Positions 1 to 22,991 of a stretch of 64,000 nucleotides of DNA are shown one piece after another. The position numbers and the translations under genes were made by a program. Location of the stretch: contig NC_030382.2 of NCBI RefSeq assembly GCF_001625215.2, positions 46,403,364-46,467,363 of the forward strand, given 5' to 3'. Positions within the stretch are counted from its first letter, which is position 1, and the number at the start of each line of letters is the position of its first letter. The stretch is from Daucus carota subsp. sativus (taxonomy: Eukaryota > Streptophyta > Magnoliopsida > Apiales > Apiaceae). The notes under the pieces are model-generated. The model made no database searches and was not told where the DNA came from. It saw only the letters and a list, made by a program, of their open reading frames with translations.

Positions 1-307
1 GGATACAAGTTAAGCCTTGGAATGAAAGACAATTCCGAATCCTCTTTCTCTACGAACAAGGAAGCGATAAGTAATGCAATTATGAATCTCATGAAGAGTT
101 CAATCCTGGCTCAGGATGAACGCTGGCGACATGCTTAACACATGTAAGTTGGACGGGAAGTGGTGTTTCCAGTGGCGGACGGGTGAGTAACGTGTAAGAA
201 CCTGCCTTTGGGAGGGGAACAACAGCTAGAAACCGATGCTAATACCCCGTAGGATGAGGAGCAAAAGGAGGAATTCGCCCGAGAAGGAGCTCGCGTCTGA
301 TTAGCTT
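1..307 (+). pseudogene. Nuclear plastid DNA insert: 5' part of 16S rRNA and its leader (NUPT)
   Basis: Positions 1-86 resemble the leader upstream of plastid rrn16, and about 87-307 the first ~220 nt of plastid 16S rRNA, including CCTGGCTCAGGATGAACGCT and GTGGCGGACGGGTGAGTAAC. Homology stops abruptly near 307 and AT-rich nuclear DNA follows. Compared from memory with the conserved plastid sequence, many changes are C-to-T or G-to-A (for example GTTCGATCC to GTTCAATCC and AACGCG to AACGTG). This is expected after cytosine methylation of plastid DNA in the nucleus. It continues beyond the left edge and cannot make a functional rRNA. Confidence 0.92.
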
Positions 308-1936
308 GACAAAAAAATGTGATTCTAATATTATATAATACTCCGACATATATATTATAAATAATTTAACATTTAAAATATGAAAAAAAAAGTTGATTTT
401 CAAAACTGATTTTAGGGTAAAATAATTCTGGATAATTAATATTCAGTTGTAGAATCATGTTGGAATATTGTATAATTTCCAACGATTTTCGGAATAAAAA
501 ATGTATAATTTTATTTTCGATTTACTAATCAAGGTTTGTAGTTAAATTTCACAAAATTTTGAATAAATATATGTATATTATGTATATATTTATAGCAATG
601 TATTACGGAACTCCACTCCATGTAAGAGTCATGTTTTAGAAAATGGTACAACTAATATTGACTCTGATAGTCAAGATTAATATTTTGTAATTTGATTTTG
701 AATAAAATTTAATATGTATTTATAATTGAGAAAAATTAAATTTTATTTCTTATTGTCTAAGTCAAAATTCAGGAAAATAAATAAAAAGTCTTCTTATAAA
801 GAAAGCAGGAGATTCTAAAGTTAGTTTGTACCATGGTAGTTCGCAGAACACAAGTCGCTCGATTGATTTAAAATATCTAGGTAATGAAACTTTCTCCATC
901 TCATTAGTATTTTTATTGTTTATATGAACTATGATGAAGTTTTTTCACGCACACCATGTAGAGTTGATTAGCAATTGAATTTGTATCAGATCAAGTTTGG
1001 TTATGAATTTAATATTTGGTTAGGGACAAGCAGATTATATCAGACCAAACTTATTGTGAAATTAATGTTAGGGTTATAAGTTTAACATGAAAACAACACT
1101 AAAAAACTCATGTACTTTTGAATATATGCTTTTTCTGCAGTACTATAATAATAAATTCAATATCCTGTATGTACTTCATTATTCTTACTTTCCAATAATA
1201 TTATCAAAATCTTCTATATTAAACTAAATAAGAATAGAGAAACATGAATGTACCTAGGGTATAAATTTATTATTATTGTGTTTTCTTTACACATTTTTCC
1301 TAGAGCACTTGATACAATAGGATATGAAAAATTAGCCCTTTTGATAAATACTACAAAAATAAAAATTACTTGAAGCTCTGACAGAACATGACATATCTTA
1401 TTTCATTAACTTAAATGTTAAAGAGTGACAGGAATCCAAAAAATAAATAAAAAAGAATTACTGGAGAACAGTTATCAACATTTACAATTAAGACCCCTAG
1501 AATTGATTTTTTTATCTAGTATCCAAAAAAAGTCCAACTGCAATACACATCAGCAGTTGAATCTAAAATAAATTGGCCACCCTACACTATGATGGAATAA
1601 TCACAATGACAAAAAGAAGGGAATTGACTAAACTATGCTAAAAACATAAATTGTCAGTCCCTTGACGGATGCCAAATCATTTCTCAACTAGATCCATCCA
1701 CAGCTGAGGCATTGTATATCAAGGCTCCAAATACATTTGCTCTTTACCAGAAGAATGGAAGAAGAAAATCACATGAGTTGAAACAAAATTGCACAGTACC
1801 TCCTGAGGGCTATCCTGTATATATACACGAAAGCCAAGCGGTGTTTCCCTTTAGTGGCCCAAGGAACCACAAGCCTTTCAATCTGTAACAATACAACAAA
1901 TGCTTCCAGAATCATCAGCTCAAATGGGCCTCTCTA
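308..1936. other. AT-rich intergenic DNA and probable ARP3 3' UTR
   Basis: No open frame, RNA gene or clear repeat is visible. The part just below 1937 should hold the 3' UTR of the minus-strand ARP3 gene; the cleavage site cannot be placed from sequence alone. Confidence 0.5.
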
Positions 1937-12164
<10,228 letters not shown>

Positions 12165-13754
12165 TATAAAACGGATCTGCCGGTGAGATCCGATGAAAAA
12201 GGGTTAAAGATGGTGTCTTTTACTCCATTCATTTCATTTCAATGACAGAGCAACAGTGAAATGTTATTAATACTGCAGCGGTGTGAATAAAGATTCATTA
12301 TTGTTACTTTACCCACTTCTGTTTCACCTTGTCTCTCTCTGATTCAGTCTTTACTTCGTAATCAAACAACTCAACAACTCTGTGTATGTATATCTCGACT
12401 GCTTGGGTCAGCTCTGTCCGGTGATAACAATGGCCACTTCACGATACAAATTGATTCAATTTGTTTAGTAAAAACTACTTGGCCTGAAGTAAAAGATAAT
12501 AGTAATATGCATTAGTTTTTTGCTTTTTTTTTTTTGTACTTAATTGACCATATCAAACTCGTGGAGTAAAACGTTTAACAGTAATCGACTTTGTTCAAGT
12601 TAATATTGTGTTGCATAGAATTTTTCTGAAAGAAAATAAAAGATAAACTTAATTTTTCAACTCATCTCTCAGTTATATTCTTGAATAATATAAAAATCTA
12701 GAATTTGAGAATCTTGCCACTTTTAAAAGGATTTGGAAAGAGGAGAAATTTTTCAATTTTTTATTTTATTTTCTTTTAACTAAACCAGAATTTTGAGATA
12801 AGAAATTATTTTATGATTATTACATGTGGCTAGTCATCTTGAAGGATATAGATTAAATAATGACAAAAAATTATAATTTGTAATGAAAAATTTTATATGT
12901 GGAAAATAATATATCTTATCTATTAGTTGTAGTATATTTATAAGATATGTTTTAAGAATTGTAACTTGGTGTGAGCTGCATTGTTATAAATTTAGAGATA
13001 TTTCAAATTATTTTCATTTACTCATAACCTTATCAATTGTTAAATTTATAATATAATTAAAATATATAAATAAATATAGCTTCCTAATAATTACATTAAA
13101 TCTTAATTGAAATTACTTTTAAAAAAATAAATGAATAGGCCCAAATAATTTGATTGACGAAAAATCTCTCAATTTATATGAATTTGTATGAGATCATTTG
13201 TAATTATTTTAATAAGGAATATATAATAATTTTTTGGTGTTCATTATCAAGTCATTCGTTCTGTAATGGTTATAAACATAGTCTAATTTGTCTAATTTCT
13301 TAATTTTAGGTTCCCAGTGATCTAGAAGAGTTGAAAGCAATTACACAAAAACAAGCTATAGGCCTATAGCCATTGGCTTGGAGTCTTGGAGAAACTAATA
13401 GATTCATCAAACGAAGCGAACATGGTAACCAATAAAAGTAATCAAGATAGTTCAAAAAAAAAAAAAAAGAGTAATCACGATACATGAAGAAATACAATGA
13501 TCCGGACATAAATGTATACAATATTATAAATCACAAAATTGGAGGTACACTTGAGAGTTCATACCTAAACCTGTCGTTTCACAAAAAAAATTCCTATATC
13601 GAATAATGTCAGCTACAGGGCGAAAACTAAATCATAATAGTTCAGCAAGACTAAAAACATAAATACTAAGAAATATTTTGACTTTAAAAAATGTGATTTC
13701 TCCGGGAATATATATGTCTGCTTGAACACCAACCTCAAGACAACATTCTCTGAA
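12165..13754. other. ARP3 upstream region and SDA1 3' flank
   Basis: About 12165-12400 should hold the ARP3 5' UTR and core promoter; on the minus strand it contains a pyrimidine-rich stretch near 12330-12350. The rest is AT-rich, with a poly-A run near 13447-13467. No other gene or element could be supported. Confidence 0.5.
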
Positions 13755-16700
13755 TCACTTCCATGCTTTCCTCCCCCTAAATTGTTTGCTAGCATGCTTC
13801 TGTTTGTTTTTCTTCTCCTGCCGAGATTTTGCTATCTTTGCTCTCTTTGCAGCAATGGGCATGGCCTTTTTGTGTTGCTTCTGCTTATTGCTTGTCCCAC
13901 CAGTCTGCACACGATAAAAACATTAAACACGGACATTCCAAACAAACACTAAATAAAGAATTTTAAGCAGCAATTTATGGTTGTATATATTAATCCAGGT
14001 CGACCATTAATATATAGTAGTACCATAGTTTGTAACTGAAAGGTGGCTAAAATAGTTTCAATGCATACATTGTACATCATATACTACCATACAAAAGAGA
14101 CCTTATAACTTTTAAGTGCGCCTTGATGTATGGATACTACTGTAGGTAACATTATTAGAAAATAAAACATTGCTCTTATTTATAAAATGTTTGATTTCGA
14201 AAATGATCAACTAGAAAACTACACAACAGAGTGAACAAATTAAGCAGATGCATACCTTTTTCTGCTTTGTAGCAGCTCGAGATTGATACTTTTCTCTTTC
14301 TTCCCTCCCTGCTTTGACCATTGCCAGCCTTTCATCCTTGGTTAGCTTTTTCCGTATGTTGGCCTGAGTAACGATATATACGTGGATATCCTCATAGGTA
14401 ATTTGGCAAAAAATAAACTAGCAGGAACTCAAAGCCTGGGAAAACCTTTTTTAGAACAAGAGAGAATAAGATAACTACCTCAAGTTTCGCAGCATCCACG
14501 CGCTTGGAACTCAACTGCTCTGAGGTTGGGATTTTAAATGGCGCTGATTTTCCATCTACACCTTTCCGCAACATACCATGCTGTGTCATAGCAATCTTTG
14601 CTTCTTTCATTGCCTATCAGCAATAAGAAAAGCACACTAACAGGTTAAAATATATAAAGCAATTCATATCCGCTACCCTTTAGTAGGCAAAGGAGCAATA
14701 ACGATCAACAACATTGTACTAGAACTCTAGAAACCAGCAAATATAATTGCTTATGCATTACGTTTACTCCAGATGTTATAAGCAAAGCATATTACTTACA
14801 TGAATCACAGACTAGCTCACAACAAATTAAGTATACCTTCAGCTCTCTAATTCGTTTAAAATCCTCATTTGACAAGATACAATCATCCAAATCCACAGAG
14901 GCTGGCTCCTCCTTTTCTCCAGCGAGTTTTTTAAGAGCGCGTAGACTTTTACTGGCAGCATTTAACTCTTCATCAAAATCAGAAAACTTTCTCTTCTTTG
15001 CTTTAGAACGTTTTACCCCATCACTATCCATGACACTTTTACCACTAGCTTTCTGTGAATGCTCGGAATCTTCAAGATTTCCCTCATAATCACTGTTGAC
15101 TTCAGTACAAACATCAGTCTCGTCGTCAGATAAGTCAGTAGCGTCTTCATCTCCAGATGATTCATTCTCCTCTTGCATATTGTCCATACTCTCAGAATTT
15201 AAATCAAGGTCATCTTCAGATTCAGAAGAACTCCCACATTGATTTTCAGAATCCTCGCTACCACTATAGGCAGTACCAATCTCTGTACCATCTTCAGAAT
15301 CATTATCAGAACTACCAAATTCAATCTCGTTGTCGTCATCACTTCCATTGTCGTCCTCATTTTCTTCATCATCCTGTTGCAACAACTCAACACCAGAGAC
15401 ATTGCTAGAAACATTCACCTCCCCAAACGCTTTAGGCCTTGCCTTTGGGTTTATAGGGCGGCCACGATCCTTTTTGATTAGAAGTGAGGGGCAAACCTAC
15501 ACAGTAAGATAGTTTTCTGTAATCAGCTATTTTAAAAAAGAGTACTCAGATGACCAAGAAGTGGGGGAGAGGGAGAAAGAGAGGAGGGGGGGAGCGAGAG
15601 GGAGGACTCGAGCATACCTGTCTAAATAAACTAATAAGTGAACGAGCAGCTGATGAAACAGACTTCTCATTTGATTTTTTGTATAATACAAGATCTTGCA
15701 GCAAATCTTCTGTCATCAACTAACCACAACCAAAAAAAGTGGAGTCAGTATAAGAAGTTTGGCTGGATTGAAACATATTTACAATTATCCTTAAAAATCA
15801 TAATAAAAAAATGTACTTCAGAGTTGATTAAGGTTCTTGAAAGAAGTCATACCAGTGGAATTCGCAAACATATCTCCCGCACGACATTTAGTCCAACAGA
15901 AATCGCCTAGGAAATGAACAATCAAAACATAAGTGATGCCCTGTGATTGAATTTATCACAACAAGAGATAAAGCAATACCTCAGTGCGAGAACGATCATG
16001 CACAAACTGATTTACAATTTGTCTGAACAGTGGTTCAACTGCATCAGGTGGTACCTAGTCAAAACATTTAAATATAAAAATCAAACAGTCAAACACATAC
16101 ATTAACACATTATCAATTAGTTGTGCTGGAGAAGTTAGGTACCATATCATGACAGGCCTGAACTGCTGCTGCAAGTAAGGTTGTAACATCTCGCTGATGA
16201 GGCTGCAAGTTCAATAGAGACAGCAGACTTTAAATATATATAGTAGGAGTATTGAATTTAGATGCAATAAGATTATATTAGCATACCTGAACATATTTCT
16301 GAATATATGGATAGAAGTTCAATAAAATTAGGCGGTGCAGGCCAATAGTTCGAGCGATAACTTTCACCATCATCATCCTAACCTGCAAAGGGAGAAAACA
16401 TTGTACAGCTGTTATATGTCTGTAAATTACCATATGAAACTAAACTTATTGCCTAACGAGAATCGTGAGTGTGAATAAATCAAGTGGCTGTAACCTTTTC
16501 CAGCATATAAAGTGCACTGATTAGGCAGAACTACTGATGCTCTATTAAGTAGAACAAAATTAAAGTACCAGGTTCTTATCATAGATTCTCTGGGTTCAGA
16601 TAAAACTAAAACTAGTTTTAATATCTAGTGTTATCAATAGCTGCTTTCTGTTGCTCATGATAGCCTAATGATGATGATTATTCAATACAAAACATACATA

Positions 16701-17582
16701 AAAGGTACAGATTTCAGTATATATGCCTATTGAACACCGAAATAGACCAGCATGTAATTATAATAACTTATGTGACACATAAAATGGTGTTAAATGGGAG
16801 CAGATTGGGTCTTGAATGAATTAAAAAGAAAAAGCTAAATGTTACATATCAGTCTGAATACCTCAAATTTGTCAGCAGTTTGGAGACGAGAATACATCTT
16901 TTCAACAAATCCCTGAAAACAAATTATAAAAGTATGAAGAGTTATCTTGCTCTCTTAAAACTGCAGAGCATCAGTGATCACCAAAACCTCATATGATTGT
17001 TATTACCTGAGCATCATTTAAATGGTTAAGAGGTGAATATGAACTTAAGCTTGTAGTCTTTTCTGAAGACTGGCGCTGCTGCTTTTTCATGCTACGAATG
17101 ACACGCTGCAATTTTGCTTTCTTTTTCTTTTTGCTTGAAGTTGTTCCCGTATTATTTGCCTAAAATCAATTAAAAAAAAATCATACACTATCATAAACTG
17201 AAATAAGAAAGCAAACTTGTTACAAGTAGCAACACTTGCCAGATATATTTTGCTTCAAAATATCTAGGGATTGTTCGCTAGTAAAGATATTTGAAAAAGT
17301 GATGCAAGAGTCACTGGGGTATTAGCCATACAAAGGAACCTCGTAAGAAGGTCAGGACTCAAAAACAGCTAACTATGATGTATTAACAGATCACCTTATA
17401 CACGGCTTCTTTGCTGAGGACAATTTGATGTTGTGGTGTAGATTCATCTTCACTGCTTGAATCGTCACTATCATCGTCCTCAATATTCTCGTAGTTGAGT
17501 AGAAATGACAAAGCAGCAATCATGATTCTGAAGAATCAAAAACATGACTTCAACAATGATCATATACATTGCTTAAGATAAA

Positions 17583-17614
<32 letters not shown>

Positions 17615-19047
17615 GCACGTATATATATTCCTCAAATACTGATCCCTACTTTGGTGATGTATGAAAGCAGGCTGAGCATATAGCGTTGGCTGTCCTATCA
17701 TCGAACCACACCTTTCGCCGGTGAAGATCACATAATGTCACAAGTGCTCTTTTTGCTTTTGCCTCATCCTCCTCCTACCAAACAACATCAATATAAACCA
17801 ACCAAAGAAAAACAAGGGAGTCGAACACAGGAAGAATAAATCTACTTACCTGTAGCATAGGAAATAATATGTTTTGAAGTGACCGGTTTCTGGCTTCGTT
17901 CTTGTGCTTCTGATTCATACGCCTGATAGTATGAATAACATGCGAGAAAGCTAACTTCTGCAAATTCCTGTCACCCAAGGTCTGAAGTTCCATAAATAGC
18001 GCAAGGATCTCACCAATCTCAACTGTCTAACATACACACACTTGAGTCACATTCATGTACAAGCTAAAAAATCAAAAGAAATCACTGCACAGGGTATACA
18101 AATAGAGTAAAAATTGTAATGTTCTTCTGTAATTAGCAAAGTCAAAAAATTTAGGAATCTACATATACTGAAGACCCAACTTAGACAAATAATAACTGGT
18201 ACATCATAAGTGGACAAAGTATAACTTGAATATTCGACTCTCACAAATCCAATTAAATTATGTAGCACTTATACCTACCACGAGATATACCATATAATGT
18301 CGTGGTGCTCTGTGCTTACGGACACTATTACGCCATTGTAAATGTGTAATGGAATTGAATTTAGTGGTCTGGTAATTGAACTATCAAGTTCTTTTCCATC
18401 TAACAAAAATAGCCTTACATAGTCAGAATATATTAGCCGCAAATATATACACTTACATTACAGTTTGCCCTCACAGTCGAATTACTCACAATTATAACAG
18501 CACTATATATTCATTCTACACACTGTTTTTATCAAAATTCGTCTTTTGGCAGTGATAGATTACAAACAAACTTCAATTATCATAACCACAATCAATCACG
18601 TATCAAAAACCAAGGCAAATTCAATACCTGCCGATTAATAAGAAGTATTAACGCCTGCGTCATTTGACACCTAAGAAAGCTAGGCAATGTTCTCGCAGCG
18701 GACCGAAGAAAATTCGCAAGCTCTTTCGGAAACTCAACGAGCTGCCTGGGGTAAAAAGGAGTAACATGAGCCAAAAACATAGCTCTATCCCCGAGGTCTT
18801 TAGCAACAGTAGGATCGCCGCCGATACCACTTATCGAAGTGAAATTGAGCGCCGCTTGTTGCCGGAACAATTCGAGAGATGACTTGAATTGACTGTAGAG
18901 TAAAGATAGCTCTGTTTCGTAGCCTTCCGGATCGCACTTCATTTTCGATTGGAGTACCGGAAGGCTGAGCTTTTCCGAGCTTCTGCCGGAGGCGGCGAGT
19001 GATTCCGGCGTAATTTCCGGCATGCTGTATCGCTTTGAGGCCGACAT
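13755..19047 (-). CDS. SDA1: SDA1 family protein (60S ribosome biogenesis)
   Basis: Exons in order: 19047-18628, 18026-17850, 17774-17650, 17527-17395, 17159-17007, 16912-16862, 16382-16287, 16202-16143, 16054-15980, 15906-15853, 15719-15618, 15496-14837, 14613-14479, 14363-14256, 13904-13755. All are GT-AG and total 2499 nt (832 aa). Family landmarks are LSLPVLQSKMKCDPEGYETE near the N-terminus, FMELQTLGDRNLQKLAFSHV, VRMMMVKVIARTIGLHRLIL, HQRDVTTLLAAAVQACHDM and FVHDRSRTE. Exon 12 encodes a long Asp/Glu/Ser-rich stretch, and the C-terminus is Lys/Arg-rich, ending FRGRKAWK. Yeast Sda1 is a nuclear protein needed for 60S subunit maturation and export; its name comes from an actin defect in mutants. 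The helical N-terminal half, acidic linker and basic tail match the family. No disruption is seen. Confidence 0.95.
15541..15606. repeat. Purine-rich tract in SDA1 intron 11
   Basis: A G/A-rich stretch on the plus strand (CT-rich in the transcript) with GGGGGAG and GAGAGG blocks. It may supply the polypyrimidine character of the intron but is otherwise low-complexity. Confidence 0.7.
17586..17622. repeat. CA microsatellite in SDA1 intron 3
   Basis: A CACACA run with a few interruptions (caaacac, cgcacg), about 35 bp, in the intron between SDA1 exons 3 and 4. Confidence 0.8.
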
Positions 19048-19123
19048 GGTTTGTTTTGAAGATTTGCTTCGCTGCCTCTCTCTTCAGAATTTACAACCAG
19101 GGTTGTAAAGATAGAGAAGGCTA

Positions 19124-19131
19124 AAACCCTA
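19124..19131 (+). promoter_or_regulatory. Telo-box (AAACCCTA) upstream of SDA1
   Basis: AAACCCTA lies about 77 bp upstream of the SDA1 start codon. This motif is enriched near the start of plant ribosome-biogenesis and translation genes, which matches the role of SDA1. The placement is directly visible; its activity is inferred. Confidence 0.6.
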
Positions 19132-20167
19132 GGCTCTGTTTGGTTGGGTTTTATTTGTTTCTATTAAACCGCCTGCGTCTAACAAAAAATTCAATATATT
19201 TTTTGTTTTTTTTTGTCATACAAAAAATTCAATATATTGATTCCTTTTTAATGTTAAATATTATATTCTGTTATTATACTCCCTGTCCACTTATGAAAAA
19301 ATTATGTATTTTAAGAAAATATTGGTTGGATATTTAATTTGCTTGTCAATCAATACATAATTCCATCATTTTTAATATATAAGTAAAATTTAATTATTTA
19401 AACTAGTCAAGTCTCAAATTATTACACAATTTTAGATTTTCAAAATTAATTTTTATTCATAATTTATTTATAATATGGAATCATCCAAATAGATCATTTT
19501 TATTCTTTATTTACCATTTTAAATCACTTAAATCATAAATTAATATTTTGAATATACTTAAACTAGCTCCTAGTTTAGTCTTATCTCGCATATTCTTGTA
19601 TGTGTAAAATTGTAAAATGGATATGACTATTTTAGTTTAACTATATAATTAGATCGGATTTGGTTCATTAATTGCTCTCAACCTGATCAACAACTCCTCA
19701 GTATTGGTACAACATCATATAAATTTAAAATTACATTAATATTAGTGATTAATAAAAATTATAATATCAAAATTATTTTACATATAAATTTTACTTTTTT
19801 CTAAAATTTTAAAACATATTGAAAATTTTTAACATAGGGCGCCAAATATGATCGAGCATTTGATGGAAGAACTAAGAAGGTTATATATTTTCTTAAAAGT
19901 TTTCTTAATCTCTAGTGAATTCATCTAATAACATCTTGCATGTATAAATGTAAAGTTGCAGTAATGTTCCGTCAATCATTTTCTAAATTTAGGTAACAAA
20001 TGTAAAAGACAATAACAGAAGATGAGAAACTTGATTTCCTTATCACCTCAAGTTCTTCAACAATTTCATATGCAATTCATCTTTATCTTCTTACCCGTTG
20101 TTGCTTGTCGTCCAAAAACCAGGACGATAAGCTTTACCACCCATCCGCCACCGTCACCCCCTAACCC
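19132..20167. other. Divergent intergenic region between SDA1 and the C2 gene
   Basis: AT-rich DNA of about 1 kb separating two genes transcribed away from each other. A single decayed Stowaway-like end (ACTCCCTGTCC) near 19278 has no visible partner. No gene is seen. Confidence 0.5.
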
Positions 20168-21151
20168 ATGTCAACAATGCCGCCAATCACAATTCCTCCC
20201 AATATGGACGAAACTCCCTACAAACTCCTGGAAGTCAATGTCATTTCTGCCCATGATCTTCCTTGCACGGCCAAAACGTTACGTACTTATGTGTCTGCAC
20301 GTGTAAATGATGATCATAATCAGAAAACACCACTGGATCATAAAGGCCACATAAATCCAAGCTGGAATCACAAGATGGTTTTTCGCGTAGATGAGAAATT
20401 TATGCGATCGCGCTCTTCTGCTATTACCTTTGAGATTTATAATGTAGCTTGGCTACGTGATCTTCCCATTGGAACAACAAGGTTGCCTATTCAAAATGTT
20501 TTGAATAATAATTCTGCAATGAAACCCATGGCACTTCCAATTTCCCGTCCGTCGGGTCTTTTGAAAGGGACTATAAATGTAACGATTAATATTGTCGATA
20601 AAGATGTCGACTCTGAAGCAAAGCAGAAGGTAAAAGATAAATCTTGTCAATCTTTGGAGGAGATTATAGCACAAAAATTTGAGCCCTCGAAAGATTTAGA
20701 GAATGTGCAAGATTTTAAACTAATGTTAAATGAGAAAGACTCAAAAGTAGTAAAGAAAACACGAAGAAAAAGATGCTCAAGCAAATCAACCGAGTCAGGA
20801 ACATTGAGGCCATTGCCATCGGATATCGTGGCAGCTCTAAATGAAACTAGCCGTGTTAATTCTCCGGAGCACCAGAGTTTTGCTCGAAGTGCTACATTTG
20901 ATAACAATTGGATGGCTGGTGTCGATGATGAAAGCACGAAAGAGCAGACGAAAATGAATTCTTTTGATTGGGATGAAAGTGATGATGGTAAGCACAAAAA
21001 GAAACGTCCTCATCACCAGCATCATAACAGGAGGCATTCAGATGGGGGAGGACTTCTTTTGTGCTTCATAAAGGGCTTTGAGTTTACATTTGCATGTGGG
21101 GGGAGTAGTCGTGTGAAAAAAAACAAGGCGGAGATGGTGGCTGGTGGGTAA
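20168..21151 (+). CDS. C2-domain protein (SRC2-like/CaLB family)
   Basis: Single-exon frame of 327 aa. An N-terminal C2 domain spans about residues 18-145: KLLEVNVISAHDLP is the first strand, GHINPSWNHKMVFRVDE the central signature, and ITFEIYNVAWLRDLPIGTTR follows. The Asp residues that bind calcium in classical C2 loops are mostly missing, so membrane or protein binding may be calcium-independent. The C-terminal half is Lys/Ser-rich with a His cluster (HHQHHNRRH near residue 285), then a short hydrophobic Cys-containing tail (LLLCFIKGFEFTFACGG). This architecture fits intronless plant SRC2/BAP-like proteins that act at membranes in stress or defence signalling. The ATG at 20168 directly precedes the C2 domain. 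The neighbouring copia insertion begins 280 bp after the stop, so it does not break the gene. Confidence 0.85.
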   Translation: MSTMPPITIPPNMDETPYKLLEVNVISAHDLPCTAKTLRTYVSARVNDDHNQKTPLDHKGHINPSWNHKMVFRVDEKFMRSRSSAITFEIYNVAWLRDLPIGTTRLPIQNVLNNNSAMKPMALPISRPSGLLKGTINVTINIVDKDVDSEAKQKVKDKSCQSLEEIIAQKFEPSKDLENVQDFKLMLNEKDSKVVKKTRRKRCSSKSTESGTLRPLPSDIVAALNETSRVNSPEHQSFARSATFDNNWMAGVDDESTKEQTKMNSFDWDESDDGKHKKKRPHHQHHNRRHSDGGGLLLCFIKGFEFTFACGGSSRVKKNKAEMVAGG

Positions 21152-21435
21152 GGGTAAAAGCAGTGACGATTTCATGAATTGTACATGATTTCTTGAATGT
21201 AATCTCATGTTTGCTTATAGGATTGCCACGATCTTTAGTCAGCAAATAATGTTTGAGTAATTGGGATATGAAATATAATTGCATTTCAAGAATGTGTATA
21301 AATATGTAAAATGATTAGGGATCTGCCATGGGCATACACTAAATGTTAATTATATGATGCAGTAGAGTGAAGATTTTAAGAACCCTACTAAGAAATTTGC
21401 ATACTTGATACCAGGTAGCATGAATGACTACTTTG

Positions 21436-21733
21436 TGTTAAATATATTAAGTTGATAGTTGTTTCCTTTGCACACAAAGTCTTCTCATAGTAAATAACAG
21501 CAGTAGTTCAGTAAGTAAGTAGTTGGGTAGTTCACTAGTATTATTCAATATGGAACAGATTCTCTCACACGCTTTGTATTCTATAAATTAGCTCTTCTCA
21601 TGTATCAAACAAAACAAGCTTTGACAAGTATCAATACAAGAGTTCTTTCTTCTCTTCCATTGATTAGCAGCATATATACATATAAACATTCACACACTGT
21701 TTTATACATATATCTGTACATCAAGTTTTATCA
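21436..21733 (+). repeat. Copia 5' LTR
   Basis: 298-bp LTR, TG...CA ends. It differs from its partner by T instead of C within GATAGTTGTTTCC and within AAATTAGCTC. Confidence 0.96.
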
Positions 21734-21778
21734 TGGTATCAGAGCTTTAAAGCTCCTTACCTCCACGTTTTACAGCCA

Positions 21779-22984
21779 TTGTTTCCGGTGACAGCCATTG
21801 TTTCTGGTAAAACTATCTCTCTCAGTCGTTTCCACAAACAGTTGGCGCGGCGACCTATTAACAAGTCAAACAGATCATTTTACTCATCTCATTTTCCATT
21901 ACAAAACTCAATCCATATACTGGGTTCACCGAGTTACTCACCTGGTCCTTCCGACGAGTCTTCAAGTCTATATGATCATGCCCTTTTCATTCGACGTTCC
22001 GAACGAGGAATTGTTCTACTTCTTCTATATGTGGATGATATGATCATTACTGGAGATGACACCGCAGGAATTTCTGAACTCAAACAATTTCTCAGTCAGC
22101 AATTTGAGATGAAGGATCTTGGTTCACTAAGCTATTTCTTAGGTCTTGAGGTTTCTTCTGTCCCTACTGGATACACTCTATCACAAGTGAAGTATGCATC
22201 TGACCTTTTGTTGAAATCTGGAATTACTGATACTAAGATTACCTCTACTCCTTTGGAATACGAGGTTAAACTTAACGCTGAAGACGGTGAATTACTTCCC
22301 AATCCTACACTGTATCGCCAGTTGGTTGGGAGTTTGATTTATCTCACTGTCACACGTCCAGATATTGCTCATGTCGTTCATATTGTTAGTCAATTTATGG
22401 CAGCTCCTCGTACCCCCCACTTCACAGCTGTTCTTCACATACTTCGCTATGTCAAAGGCACCATATTTTATGGACTACATTATTCAAACAACTCTTCACT
22501 TGAATTACATGCTTATTCAGATGCTGACTGGGGTGGTGATCCATCTACCAGATGTTCTACGACTGGTTTTTGTTTCTTTCTTGGTGATTCTCTTATCTCT
22601 TGGCGTAGTAAGAAACAATCACTAGCTTCTAAGTCAACTGCCGAATCGGAATATCGAGCTCTTGCTGACACAACACAGGAATTAATTTGGCTACGATGGT
22701 TACTTGAAGATATGAGTGTAACTCATTCTCCAGCCACTTCTATCTATTGTGATAGCAAAAGTGCCATAGACATTGCTCACAATGATGTTTTCCATGAACG
22801 TACGAAACATATCGAGATTGATTGTCATTTCACTCGTCAACAAGTTGCAAAAGGCACAGTTTGTCTACATAGTGTCTCAAGTGCTGACAATACTGCAGAT
22901 ATCTTCACAAAATCTCATTCTCCCGGCAAATTTCGTGATTTAGTTAACAAACTCAAGTTGATTTTTGGACCAACTTCAGTTTGA
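21779..22984 (+). pseudogene. Copia polyprotein remnant: reverse transcriptase C-terminus and RNase H
   Basis: Open frame of 401 codons. After about 70 residues of non-matching leader it enters the end of reverse transcriptase: LLLYVDDMIITGDD carries the YVDD catalytic motif, followed by FEMKDLGSLSYFLGLE. It continues through RNase H: SDADWGGDPSTRCSTTGFC, WRSKKQSLASKSTAESEYRA and IYCDSKSAIDIAHN carry acidic catalytic residues. A complete copia polyprotein is about 1300-1400 aa, so two thirds is missing at the N-terminus. The frame is intact, which suits a recent insertion. A start near 21779 is nominal only. Confidence 0.9.
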
Positions 22985-22991
22985 GGGGGGG

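Noticed and set aside
87..307. Functional 16S rRNA gene or bacterial contamination
   Set aside because: Only the first ~220 nt are present, with decay-type transitions, and plant nuclear sequence follows without a break.
15157..15512. Plus-strand ORFs opposite the SDA1 acidic exon
   Set aside because: They are antisense shadows of a low-complexity GAT/GAA-rich coding exon.
22365..22625. Alternate-frame ORF inside the copia element
   Set aside because: It overlaps the RT-RNase H frame and has no domain features of its own.
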